DNA of 17,585 nucleotides from Acetobacteraceae bacterium (GTDB lineage Bacteria; Pseudomonadota; Alphaproteobacteria; Acetobacterales; Acetobacteraceae): contig CANFIE010000030.1 in NCBI GenBank assembly GCA_947446625.1, forward strand, positions 1-17,585, in the 5' to 3' direction. The position numbers and the translations under genes were made by a program. The notes below the pieces were generated by a model. That model had not been told where the DNA came from and made no database searches. It saw nothing but the letters and a program-made list of their open reading frames with translations. Positions within the stretch are counted from its first letter, which is position 1, and each line of letters opens with the position of its first letter. Below, one piece after another: positions 1 to 7,052 of the stretch.

Positions 1-825
1 GCCCTAATGCGGCGAGGCGGCTGGCGGCCAGTGAAGCCCCTGGCCCTGGCGCTGCTGCTGGTGCTGCTGGGAAATATGGTGGGGCACCGGGTGCTGGCGG
101 TCTCTCCCTATGGGGCCACCTTCCTGCTGGCCCGGTTGCAGGCCGATGGCCCGGCGACGCGCACCTTGCAAGCCGCCTGCCCGGATGCGGGCTGGGATCT
201 CTGCCAAGCGGTCCAACGCCTGCCCATGGATAGCGACATCTTCCTGTGGTCGCCTTCCAGCCCACTGAACCAGGATGCCAGCGGCAGACAGCGCTACTTT
301 GGCGCCGTGGCGTTGGCGCCGGAAGCCAGAGCGATTGTTGCTGCTACCCTGGTGCGAGAACCCTGGGGTGTGGCGCGAGCCATGCTGCTGAACACCTGGC
401 GCCAGCTTGGGCTAACCCGGGTGGGAGACACGCTCGTGAACGACAACCTGGGCATTGCGGTGACGCCGCGCGTGGCCGAGGGCTTTCCGGCCGCCGAGCA
501 GCTTCGCTATGCTGAAGCACTTCAGCCGCAGGGCAAGTTGGAAGCCGCGGCCCGCGGGTGGCTGCGGCCGCATGGCTGGGTGCTGATGCTGGGGGCGCTT
601 GCTGCGCTGCTGGCCCTTCGCCGCGCCCTGGCCTGGCGAGACGGCGAAAAGCTGGCCCTGATGCTGTGTGTGCTGCTGGGCCTGGCAGCGAATGCCTTCG
701 CCACCGGCGCGCTTTCTGGTCCGCATGACCGTTACCAGGCTCGCATTGCCTGGTTGTTGCCGCTGGCAGCCCTGCTTTGCCGGCTGCCAACCCGGCCTGA
801 CGGGACCGTACGCCATGTCAACTAA
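1..825 (+). CDS. Hypothetical multi-pass membrane protein, C-terminal part (5' partial)
   Basis: The frame is open from base 1 (two codons before the ATG at 7), so the gene probably begins outside the window and only its C-terminal part is seen. From the ATG there are 272 residues. A hydrophobic helix lies at about residues 10-32. A soluble stretch at about 33-185 contains the segment LPMDSDIFLW and two cysteines (DAGWDLC and its upstream Cys). Further helices lie at about 190-207, 215-238 and 245-262. Near the end is SGPHDRYQARIAWLLP, a tail I associate with uncharacterised membrane proteins of Acetobacteraceae; that is memory, not a search. I cannot assign a function. Topology suggests an inner-membrane protein with a periplasmic loop. 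A 57-bp gap separates it from the downstream permease gene on the same strand, so co-transcription is possible. ATG 7 cannot be excluded as the true start, but no ribosome-binding site is visible in the six bases before it. Confidence 0.6.
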   Translation, partial: ALMRRGGWRPVKPLALALLLVLLGNMVGHRVLAVSPYGATFLLARLQADGPATRTLQAACPDAGWDLCQAVQRLPMDSDIFLWSPSSPLNQDASGRQRYFGAVALAPEARAIVAATLVREPWGVARAMLLNTWRQLGLTRVGDTLVNDNLGIAVTPRVAEGFPAAEQLRYAEALQPQGKLEAAARGWLRPHGWVLMLGALAALLALRRALAWRDGEKLALMLCVLLGLAANAFATGALSGPHDRYQARIAWLLPLAALLCRLPTRPDGTVRHVN

Positions 826-882
826 GCCCGCCCTTCGCCGGAGCGCGAACCCAGGGGCACACTGCTTGCCTATGCTGAGAAC

Positions 883-1638
883 ATGATGGACACATTGCTT
901 TCGCTGCAACTGGTGCTAGTTGCCGGCATCTTCGTCCTGGGTGGCTTCGTGAAGGGCGCGGTAGGGTTTGGCCTGCCGACCATAACGCTGGGCCTGCTGG
1001 CGTTGACCCGCCCCCTGCCCGAGGCCATGGCACTGACGGTAGGGCCAACCCTGGCCACCAATATCTGGCAGGGCCTGGCCGGAGGGCAGTTTCGTTCCAC
1101 CGTCGTACGGCTGAAGGGCTTCCTGCTGCTTTCGGGCCTGGGCACGCTGGCGGCAACCGGGTTGCTGGCCCGTGCCGACGCTCGGCTGCTCTCTGGTGTG
1201 CTGGGTGTGCTTGTGGTCGCCTCCTCCCTGCTCGCCCTGCTTGGCCCGCGCTGGCCCCTGCCTGCACCGGGGACCGAGCGCTGGCTCTCGCCCCTGATGG
1301 GCCTGCTTTCCGGCGTGGCGAACGGTCTGACCGGCAGTTACATGATGCCGGCAGCTCCCTGGCTGACAGCGCTGCACCTGCCGCCCGCGCAATTCGTGCA
1401 AGCCTTTGGGCTGGGCGCCACTTTGGCCACCGGCCTACTCGCCGTGGGTATGGCTGGCCAAGGGTTGCTGCCGGTGAACCTCGGCCTGGCCGGGTTGGCG
1501 GTGCTGGCGCCAACCTTCCTGGGCATGTGGCTGGGCCAGCGGGCGCGCGGTGCCCTGCCTGAGCTGTGGTTTCGCCGCGTGGTGCAGTTGTTCCTCCTGG
1601 CGCTGGGCAGCAACCTGATGCTGCGCGGGCTGTTCTGA
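883..1638 (+). CDS. TauE/SafE (TSUP) family membrane permease
   Basis: This 251-residue protein is almost entirely hydrophobic, with about eight predicted helices arranged as two halves, the size and layout of the sulfite exporter TauE/SafE (TSUP) family. The N-terminal GGFVKGAVGFGLP (about residues 20-32) is the glycine-rich signature of the first repeat. A related motif, GVANGLTGSYMMP, starts the second half at about residue 145. Members move sulfite, sulfoacetate, sulfolactate or other small organosulfur or organic anions across the inner membrane. The substrate cannot be read from sequence, and no sulfur-metabolism gene is adjacent. ATG codons occur at both 883 and 886; either may be used and no strong Shine-Dalgarno stands out. 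The gene follows a membrane-protein gene on the same strand and is followed by a hairpin at 1655-1680, which suggests its transcript ends there. The family call is firm, the role open. Confidence 0.88.
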   Translation: MMDTLLSLQLVLVAGIFVLGGFVKGAVGFGLPTITLGLLALTRPLPEAMALTVGPTLATNIWQGLAGGQFRSTVVRLKGFLLLSGLGTLAATGLLARADARLLSGVLGVLVVASSLLALLGPRWPLPAPGTERWLSPLMGLLSGVANGLTGSYMMPAAPWLTALHLPPAQFVQAFGLGATLATGLLAVGMAGQGLLPVNLGLAGLAVLAPTFLGMWLGQRARGALPELWFRRVVQLFLLALGSNLMLRGLF

Positions 1639-1654
1639 GGCCAGGCCCGCGCAT

Positions 1655-1680
1655 CTGGCTTGCGTCCCGCCGCAAGCCGG
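1655..1680 (+). terminator. Hairpin after the permease gene, probable terminator
   Basis: GGCTTGCG (1657-1664) and CGCAAGCC (1671-1678) form a perfect 8-bp stem around a 6-base loop. It extends to 10 pairs with a U-G wobble and a C-G pair. It begins 16 bases after the permease stop codon. Only two T residues follow, so intrinsic termination would be weak. The stem also covers the TTG at 1660, which argues against that codon as the start of the MarR gene. Confidence 0.5.
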
Positions 1681-1687
1681 TTGAAAC

Positions 1688-1699
1688 AGGAGGTTCATG
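1688..1699 (+). promoter_or_regulatory. Strong Shine-Dalgarno plus ATG in a frame other than MarR
   Basis: AGGAGG (1688-1693) lies three bases before an ATG (1697-1699), a consensus-like sequence although the spacing is short. This ATG is in frame 2, while the conserved MarR protein is in frame 1. It opens a 114-codon reading frame ending at 2041. The site may be fortuitous, may start a leader peptide, or may point to a frame error before 1741. Confidence 0.35.
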
Positions 1700-1740
1700 A
1701 GCCGGCCAGACCGGCCCTTCTGGAGGATGCGCGAAGCAGC

Positions 1741-2325
1741 ATGGCGGCCTTGCCCGAGAAAATTGAGGCGCGGAGCGCGACCGACCTACCTCCCGCCGCA
1801 CCGGTGGCCGCAGGGCGCAACCTGCTGTTCCTGCGCGAGGAAGAATTGCGCCTGGCCCAGGACCTGCTGTTCTTCGGGTATCGCGACTTCACCGGCGGGG
1901 CAGACCGCATCCTGGAGGAACTCGGCATGGGCCGGGCACACCACCGGGTGCTGCACTTCGTTGGCCGCCGGCAGGGCATTACCGTGGGTGAATTGCTGGC
2001 CATTCTCTCTATCACGAAGCAATCCCTTGGCCGCGTGCTGACGCCATTGGTGGAGGAAGGCTATGTGCTGCAATCCCCTGGCCGGAGTGACCGGCGCCAA
2101 AGACTGCTGTCCCTGACCCCCAAAGGGCTGGCGCTGGAACAGCGATTGTTTGAACGGCAGCGCGAGCATGTGATGCGCGCCTATCGTGAGGCTGGCGCTG
2201 TGGCGGTGGAAGGCTTCCGCAAGGTGATGCGCGGCCTGATGGGCCCGGAGGCCCGCGCCCAGTTGGAGCGGCTGGAACGCACCGAGCCCCCTGGCCCTGG
2301 TTCCCGCCCCGCCCGCAACGGCTGA
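1741..2325 (+). CDS. MarR-family winged-helix transcriptional regulator (PetP-like position)
   Basis: Starting at the ATG at 1741 gives 194 residues. An N-terminal helical region (RNLLFLREEELRLAQDLLFF) is followed by the MarR winged helix-turn-helix at about residues 65-125. There GITVGELLAILSITKQSLGR is the DNA-reading helix pair, VLTPLVEEGYVLQ leads into the wing, and SDRRQRLLSLTPKG is the typical wing and post-wing signature. The C-terminal helices would form the dimer interface. The gene sits 12 bp before an OmpR-type regulator and a histidine kinase, an arrangement resembling petP-petR of Rhodobacter; I have not verified orthology. The frame is also open back to a TTG at 1660, but that codon lies inside a hairpin. 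A GGAGGA lies 13 bases before 1741, longer than ideal, so the start is uncertain. The ligand, if any, is unknown. Confidence 0.85.
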   Translation: MAALPEKIEARSATDLPPAAPVAAGRNLLFLREEELRLAQDLLFFGYRDFTGGADRILEELGMGRAHHRVLHFVGRRQGITVGELLAILSITKQSLGRVLTPLVEEGYVLQSPGRSDRRQRLLSLTPKGLALEQRLFERQREHVMRAYREAGAVAVEGFRKVMRGLMGPEARAQLERLERTEPPGPGSRPARNG

Positions 2326-2337
2326 GAAGGCACCGCC

Positions 2338-3048
2338 ATGGCAAGCGACATCCCGGCTGAACAACCCCACCTGCTGGTGGTGGATGACGATGCCAGGCTG
2401 CGCAGCCTGTTGCAGCGCTACCTGGCGGACCAGGGCTTTCGGGTCTCGGTGGCCGCCGATGCTGCTGCCGCGCGCCAGGCCCTGGCCGCCATGGCCTTTG
2501 ACCTGCTGGTACTGGACGTGATGATGCCTGGCGAAACCGGGCTGGAACTGGTGGCTACGCTGCGCGAACAGGGCAATGCGGTGCCGGTGCTGATGTTGAC
2601 CGCCCGGGGCGAACCCGATGACCGGGTAGCCGGATTGGAAGCTGGGGTGGATGACTACCTTGCCAAGCCGTTCGACCCGCGGGAATTGGCCCTGCGCATT
2701 CGCACCGTGCTGCGCCGGGCAACCCCGCCCCCCGCTGCCCAGGCGTTGCTGCCAGTGCAGTTGGGCCTAAGCTGGTACGACCCCGAGCGCGCCGAACTGC
2801 GCACGCCTGAGGGCGTGGTGCGGTTGACCGGCGGGGAGGCAAGCCTGTTGACCGCCCTGGCCCGCCGCGCGGGCGAGGTATTGAGCCGTGACGAGATTGC
2901 CGCTGCCTTGGGCACGCCCGATGCCGGCGAGCGCGCCGTGGATGTGCAGGTGACGCGACTGCGCCGCAAAATTGAGCCTGACCCGCGTGAGCCGCGCTTC
3001 CTGCATACGGTACGGCACCGCGGCTACGTGCTGCGGCCGGGCGCGTGA
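2338..3048 (+). CDS. OmpR-family two-component response regulator
   Basis: The 236-residue protein has a receiver domain (about 10-125) joined to an OmpR/PhoB winged-helix DNA-binding domain (about 140-234). Visible receiver residues are the acidic cluster D16-D18, phospho-acceptor D60 in LLVLDVMMPG, T88 and K110 in AKPFDPREL. In the output domain, LTGGEASLLTALARRAGEVL leads to the recognition helix region DVQVTRLRRKIEPDP, and HTVRHRGYVL is the C-terminal hairpin. It should be phosphorylated by the kinase encoded directly downstream, whose GTG start overlaps its stop codon. The gap from the MarR gene is 12 bp, with GAGAAGG as a modest ribosome-binding site. The pairing with a MarR gene recalls PetR of Rhodobacter capsulatus, described as needed for respiratory and photosynthetic growth. 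Carrying that role over here is inference. Confidence 0.93.
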   Translation: MASDIPAEQPHLLVVDDDARLRSLLQRYLADQGFRVSVAADAAAARQALAAMAFDLLVLDVMMPGETGLELVATLREQGNAVPVLMLTARGEPDDRVAGLEAGVDDYLAKPFDPRELALRIRTVLRRATPPPAAQALLPVQLGLSWYDPERAELRTPEGVVRLTGGEASLLTALARRAGEVLSRDEIAAALGTPDAGERAVDVQVTRLRRKIEPDPREPRFLHTVRHRGYVLRPGA

Positions 3049-4469
3049 AGGCGGCGCAGTTATTCGGCGGGCTGGGCCTGGAACGCGCCGGCCGGGATAT
3101 GCAACGTGCGGGCAAGGGGGTGGTGCATCTGCTCCGCGCCATGCTGCCGCGCGGCATGCTTGGGCGCTCGTTGCTGATGATCCTGGTGCCGCTGGTGGTC
3201 GTGCAACTGGTCGCACTGCAAATCTTCTACGGCGCGCATCTGGACGTAATCAGCCGGCGGCTTGCTGCAGGCGTGGCCGGCGAAGTCTCGATGCTTGTGG
3301 AGTTGATGCTCCGCGAGCCTTCCGACCAGCGCAATTGGATTGCCCGGGAAGCCGCCTGGCGCCTGGGGCTGACCATGGCCTTCCAGCCCGGCGCCCATAT
3401 GCAGTTGGTACGCCGGCCCGAGAGCATGCCCCTGCTGCCGCTGGAGGAAGACCTGGACCACGCGCTGGAGGAGCGCCTGAGCCTGCCCTTCGATACGGAT
3501 TGGCAGGGTGACCGGCGTAGCGTGGTAATTCGCGTGCAGTTGCCCGATGGCGTGCTGGTGGCGGAAACCCCTCGCAAGCGGCTGTACACAGCCACCATCT
3601 TTCTCTTCGTCATCTGGCTGGTGGGCTCAGCCTTGCTGCTGGCCGGTGTTTCCGTGGTGTTTCTGCGCAATCAGGTGCGCGCCATCCGCCGCCTGGCCAG
3701 CGCTGCCGAGGCATTTGGCATGGGGCGTGACGTCGGCAGCATAAAGCCCGAGGGGGCGACCGAGATTCGTCAGGCGGCCGTGGCCTTCAACCGCATGCAG
3801 GACCGGGTGCGCCGCTTCGTCAGCCAGCGTACGGAAATGCTGGCCGGCATCAGCCATGACCTGCGCACCCCGATGACGCGGCTGAACCTGGGCCTGGCCA
3901 TGCTGCCGCACCCTCCTGAGGCCGAGGAGGATATCGCCGCCCTGCACCAGGACCTGGCGGAGATGGAGCGGCTGATCCATGCCTACCTGGCCTTTGCCCG
4001 AGGCGAGGGCACCGAGCAGGTGCAGCCGGCCGACCTGGTGGAATTGGTCGAGGAGATGGCCGGCAAGGCAAGGCGCGCAGGCGCCCTTGTGTCGGTGATC
4101 GCGCCCGAAAGCCTGGTGCTGCCGCTGCGCGCCGATGCCCTGCGCCGCTGCCTGGGCAACCTGCTGGATAATGCCCGGCGCCACGCCACCCGCATGATCC
4201 TAACCGTGGAAGCCGTCCATCGCCCACCGCCCGAAGCCGAGGGCAGCCGCCATATGGGTTGGGCGCAGGTGATGATTGATGATGACGGGCCGGGCATTGC
4301 CCCAGAGCAGCGCGAAACGGCCTTCCGTGCCTTCGCCACCAGCCGGCCGGACGGCTCCGGCCTGGGCCTGGCTATCGCACGCGATATCGTGCGTGCGCAT
4401 GGCGGCGATATTCTGCTGGAGGAGAGCCCGCTAGGTGGGCTGCGGGCGCGGCTACGGCTGCCGGTTTAG
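3045..4469 (+). CDS. Membrane sensor histidine kinase (EnvZ/OmpB-like architecture)
   Basis: From the GTG at 3045 the protein has 474 residues. Transmembrane helix 1 (about 43-62) and helix 2 (about 182-207) bracket a ~120-residue periplasmic sensor region. A HAMP linker (about 205-258) follows. The HisKA domain has phospho-acceptor H271 in GISHDLRTPMTRL. The HATPase_c domain shows the N box NLLDNARRH (about 372-380), the G1 box DDDGPGIAP and the G2 box GSGLGLAIA (about 437-445). The start overlaps the regulator's stop as GTGA, a sign of translational coupling and a dedicated pair. An ATG at 3099 is an alternative start that would shorten the cytoplasmic tail without touching any domain. The signal sensed cannot be deduced, since the periplasmic region shows no family I recognise. 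Convergent minus-strand genes follow after about 200 bp. Confidence 0.93.
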   Translation: MKAAQLFGGLGLERAGRDMQRAGKGVVHLLRAMLPRGMLGRSLLMILVPLVVVQLVALQIFYGAHLDVISRRLAAGVAGEVSMLVELMLREPSDQRNWIAREAAWRLGLTMAFQPGAHMQLVRRPESMPLLPLEEDLDHALEERLSLPFDTDWQGDRRSVVIRVQLPDGVLVAETPRKRLYTATIFLFVIWLVGSALLLAGVSVVFLRNQVRAIRRLASAAEAFGMGRDVGSIKPEGATEIRQAAVAFNRMQDRVRRFVSQRTEMLAGISHDLRTPMTRLNLGLAMLPHPPEAEEDIAALHQDLAEMERLIHAYLAFARGEGTEQVQPADLVELVEEMAGKARRAGALVSVIAPESLVLPLRADALRRCLGNLLDNARRHATRMILTVEAVHRPPPEAEGSRHMGWAQVMIDDDGPGIAPEQRETAFRAFATSRPDGSGLGLAIARDIVRAHGGDILLEESPLGGLRARLRLPV

Positions 4470-4627
4470 GCCGAATCGACATTAGGCACCGGGATGCGGC
4501 CAGCGAGGCATTTTGTGCATCAGGGGGAAGGAGCTGCTGCCAATGCTGCCCTATTGGTAAGGTTGCTAACACTGCTGGCGCGTAAAAGACCCGCCGGACG
4601 CGCCCGCAGGCCAAATGTCGATCGGCC

Positions 4628-4679
4628 CTAGAGCAAGAAATCCGTTCTGATGATTCCATCAGCACGGGTATTGCTCTAG
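4628..4679. repeat. Long interrupted palindrome at a convergent gene junction
   Basis: CTAGAGCAA (4628-4636) is the exact reverse complement of TTGCTCTAG (4671-4679). Inside, CCGTTCTGATG and CATCAGCACGG pair with one mismatch around an ATTC loop. The 52-bp unit can therefore fold into one long hairpin with a short internal bulge. It lies between convergent genes and includes the stop codon of the solute-binding protein gene. It could end transcription from both sides, or be a copy of a dispersed palindromic element. I found no second copy in this window. Confidence 0.6.
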
Positions 4680-5641
4680 CTCGGGCGCGCCAGTCCGGCA
4701 CTGCGCAGAGTTTCGGCCCACATCACCGTCTCGGCCCGGATCTGAGAGGAAAAATCCTCCGGCGTGCTGGCGGCCGCCACACTGCCAAATCCTGCCATGC
4801 GGCGCTGAATCTCGGGGTCTGCCACCATGCGCCGGGCGACTTCGGAAAGCTTGTCCACAATCGGCCGAGGTGTGGCAGCCGGCGCCAGCAGCGCATTCCA
4901 ACTCACCACGTTGAAGCCGGGAAAGCCCAGTTCCTGCATGGTGGGCACATCGGGCATTTGCGCACTGCGCGAGGTGGTGGAGACAGCCAAGGGTATGGCG
5001 GCGCCGCCCTGCACCAAAGGCAATGCGTCAGACATGTTGGCGAAGCTGAGATCAACATCTCCGGCCACCAGCGACTGCGCCGCCTGGCTGCCGCTGCGGA
5101 AGGGTACATGGGTGAACTTCACCCCAGAGAGCACCTCCAGCAGCAGCATGGAAACGTGCGTCAACCCACCGATGCCGGAGGAGCCATAGGTCAGGCGTTC
5201 CGGCTGGGCCCTGGCCGCGGCCACCACCTCCCGCACCGAGGTGAAGGGAGCCGCCTTGCGCGCCACCAGCACCAACGCATTGGTAGAAAGTAGCGAAACC
5301 GGCGCGAGGTCGCGCAGCGGGTCGTAGGGCAAGCGCTCAAGCGCCGGGGCGACGCTAATGGAGCCGATGCTGCCGACCAGGAAGAGCGAGCCATCGGGCT
5401 GCGCCTTGGCCACTGCGTCACTACCGACAATACCCCCGGCACCACCGCGATTTTCCACCACCACGGAAACGCCCAGCGCCGTGCTCATCCACTGCGCCGA
5501 AAGCCGGCCAACAAGATCAGTATTGCCACCAGGGGCAAAGGGCACCAGCAGCCGGACCGTATGGCTGGGCCAGGCCTGGGCACCGGTGGGATTTGCCAGC
5601 CCCAGCAGCGGGGCGGCAAGAACGGCACGGCGCTTCAGCAT
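4676..5641 (-). CDS. Bug/TctC-family tripartite tricarboxylate transporter substrate-binding protein
   Basis: The 321-residue protein begins with an export signal (about 1-23: two arginines, a hydrophobic core, and a likely AQA cleavage site). The mature part then opens with VRLLVPFAPGGNTDLVGR, the hallmark of Bug/TctC periplasmic binding proteins, and continues with VVVENRGGAGGIVG (about 60-73). The later region LTYGSSGIGG...FTHVPFRSG...GDVDLSFAN is also typical of the family. Bug proteins bind small carboxylates or other organic acids in the periplasm. The membrane partners TctA and TctB are not in this window, so it may be an orphan receptor or use a transporter elsewhere. It starts 4 bp after the UbiD stop, with GGAG seven bases before the ATG, so it is probably co-transcribed with ubiX-ubiD. 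I infer that it captures the acid that UbiD decarboxylates. The stop codon lies inside the palindrome at 4628-4679. Confidence 0.9.
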   Translation of the reverse strand: MLKRRAVLAAPLLGLANPTGAQAWPSHTVRLLVPFAPGGNTDLVGRLSAQWMSTALGVSVVVENRGGAGGIVGSDAVAKAQPDGSLFLVGSIGSISVAPALERLPYDPLRDLAPVSLLSTNALVLVARKAAPFTSVREVVAAARAQPERLTYGSSGIGGLTHVSMLLLEVLSGVKFTHVPFRSGSQAAQSLVAGDVDLSFANMSDALPLVQGGAAIPLAVSTTSRSAQMPDVPTMQELGFPGFNVVSWNALLAPAATPRPIVDKLSEVARRMVADPEIQRRMAGFGSVAAASTPEDFSSQIRAETVMWAETLRSAGLARPS

Positions 5642-5645
5642 GGCA

Positions 5646-7052
5646 TCACTCCATCAGGCTGCGGTCGATCTCCTCGCGGTCAAAGCAAAGCCTGTGCCGG
5701 TCGATCTCCACCGGGGCGAAGGCTACGCGGGTGAAGCGCTCACGCTCCTCCGGCGGCACCGTGGCATCGATGCCCAGCTTGGCCCGGATGCCATTGCGCC
5801 CGGCGCGCACATATTCATGGCCACGTGCCTCGGGGATGACGATGAGGTCGCGGCTGGCCTCCATGCGGGTGGCAAGAGCGTATTCCACATCGTTCCAGTC
5901 GCGGATGTCGATGTCGTCATCCACCACGATCACCAGGTCGAGATCCTTCAGTGCGCCAAAGGCGGCGAGGATGGCGTTGCGTTGCAGGCCCTCATGCGTG
6001 GGAAGCGTCTTCTTCACCTGCAAAATCGCATGGAACCGATGCAGGCCGCCCGCGGTCATGTCCGCATCCACCACAATCGGCACGGCGGGCTGCACGGCCT
6101 TGAGCAGGCTGGCTTCCAGCACGTATTTCCGCAGCATCACCGTCTCTCGCCCATAGCCGTTGATGGCGGGGTAAATCGGGCGGCGCCGATGCGTGACGGC
6201 CGAGACGACAATGACCGGCGCTGGCGCAGCCGGGGCGGCGAAGCCGACAAACTCACCAAACGGCCCTTCGCTGACCGTCTCGCTGGGCTGGATGAAGCCT
6301 TCCAGCACAATCTCGGTTTCCGCCGGCACCGGCAGCGGCACGGTAATGCCTTGCACGATCGGCAAAGCTCGGCCGGAAAGACCGCCGGCCACGGCCAACT
6401 CGTCCATGTTCTCAGGCAGTTGGCTGCCCATGGTGGCGGCGGTGTATTGCAGGGCGATATCGGTGCCGAGGCAGATCGCTATCGGCAGTGCCTCGCCATT
6501 CTTCTGCGCCCGCTCAAAGGCCAGGCGAAGATGCCGGCCGTAGTCGAGCTTGATGGCCAGGCGGTCTGGGCCCATCACCTGCAGGCGATGGTAGCTGGCA
6601 TTGCAGACCCCGCTTTCCGGGTCTCGGCAAATCACCACCCCGGCGGTGATAAAGCGCCCGCCATCGCCCGGCGCATGGCGAAGCACCGGCAGCAGCGAGC
6701 CAAGGTCAAACCCAGTCTTTAGCACCACCTGCTGCGCCGGGGCGTGCTGCACCTCAATCGGCTCGATGGGATTGCCCAGGGCGCGGCTGATGAAGGTGCG
6801 CAGCACGCGGAAATCGGTGCCGAAGGCGGCTTCCACATTCTCGCGGCAGCACAGCAGATTGCCGACAATCGGCAGGTTGTGGCCCACCACGTCATTGAAC
6901 AGCAGCGCCGGGCCGCCATCCAACTGCTTCATCATGCTGGCGATTTCATATTCGGTGGAAACCGCACCGGTTACGGCCTGTAAACGCTGCGCGTCCCGCA
7001 TGCGGCGCAGCGCGGCGCGGAAGCGTGTGTCCAGCACCAATTCATTGCTCAT
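5646..7052 (-). CDS. UbiD-family prenyl-FMN-dependent decarboxylase
   Basis: At 468 residues this matches the usual length of UbiD-family (de)carboxylases, which use prenylated FMN to add or remove CO2 from aromatic, heteroaromatic or unsaturated acids. The prenyl-FMN and metal-binding region shows N151 and R156 in NASYHRLQVMG. The catalytic acidic pair E262 and E267 lies in SEGPFGEFVGF, matching the Glu-Arg-Glu triad known from Fdc1 and UbiD. The central motif INGYGRETVMLRKYVLEASL and the C-terminal DWNDVEYALATRM are also family-typical. Its ATG overlaps the ubiX stop by 4 bp, so cofactor supply and enzyme are translationally coupled. It could be the ubiquinone-pathway UbiD. Pairing with a Bug receptor and ubiX favours a catabolic decarboxylase of uncertain substrate. 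No full set of aromatic-degradation genes is nearby to identify it. Confidence 0.92.
   Translation of the reverse strand: MSNELVLDTRFRAALRRMRDAQRLQAVTGAVSTEYEIASMMKQLDGGPALLFNDVVGHNLPIVGNLLCCRENVEAAFGTDFRVLRTFISRALGNPIEPIEVQHAPAQQVVLKTGFDLGSLLPVLRHAPGDGGRFITAGVVICRDPESGVCNASYHRLQVMGPDRLAIKLDYGRHLRLAFERAQKNGEALPIAICLGTDIALQYTAATMGSQLPENMDELAVAGGLSGRALPIVQGITVPLPVPAETEIVLEGFIQPSETVSEGPFGEFVGFAAPAAPAPVIVVSAVTHRRRPIYPAINGYGRETVMLRKYVLEASLLKAVQPAVPIVVDADMTAGGLHRFHAILQVKKTLPTHEGLQRNAILAAFGALKDLDLVIVVDDDIDIRDWNDVEYALATRMEASRDLIVIPEARGHEYVRAGRNGIRAKLGIDATVPPEERERFTRVAFAPVEIDRHRLCFDREEIDRSLME

Noticed and set aside
1660..1740. N-terminal extension of the MarR protein from a TTG codon
   Set aside because: The TTG lies inside the stem of a terminator-like hairpin and the added residues show no family similarity.
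818..1801. 327-codon minus-strand frame over the permease gene
   Set aside because: The plus strand encodes an obvious TauE/SafE membrane protein; the minus frame is arginine- and proline-rich with no motif.
5358..6722. 454-codon plus-strand frame opposite ubiD and the Bug gene
   Set aside because: It spans the boundary between two well-supported minus-strand genes and encodes no recognisable motif; it is a shadow frame.
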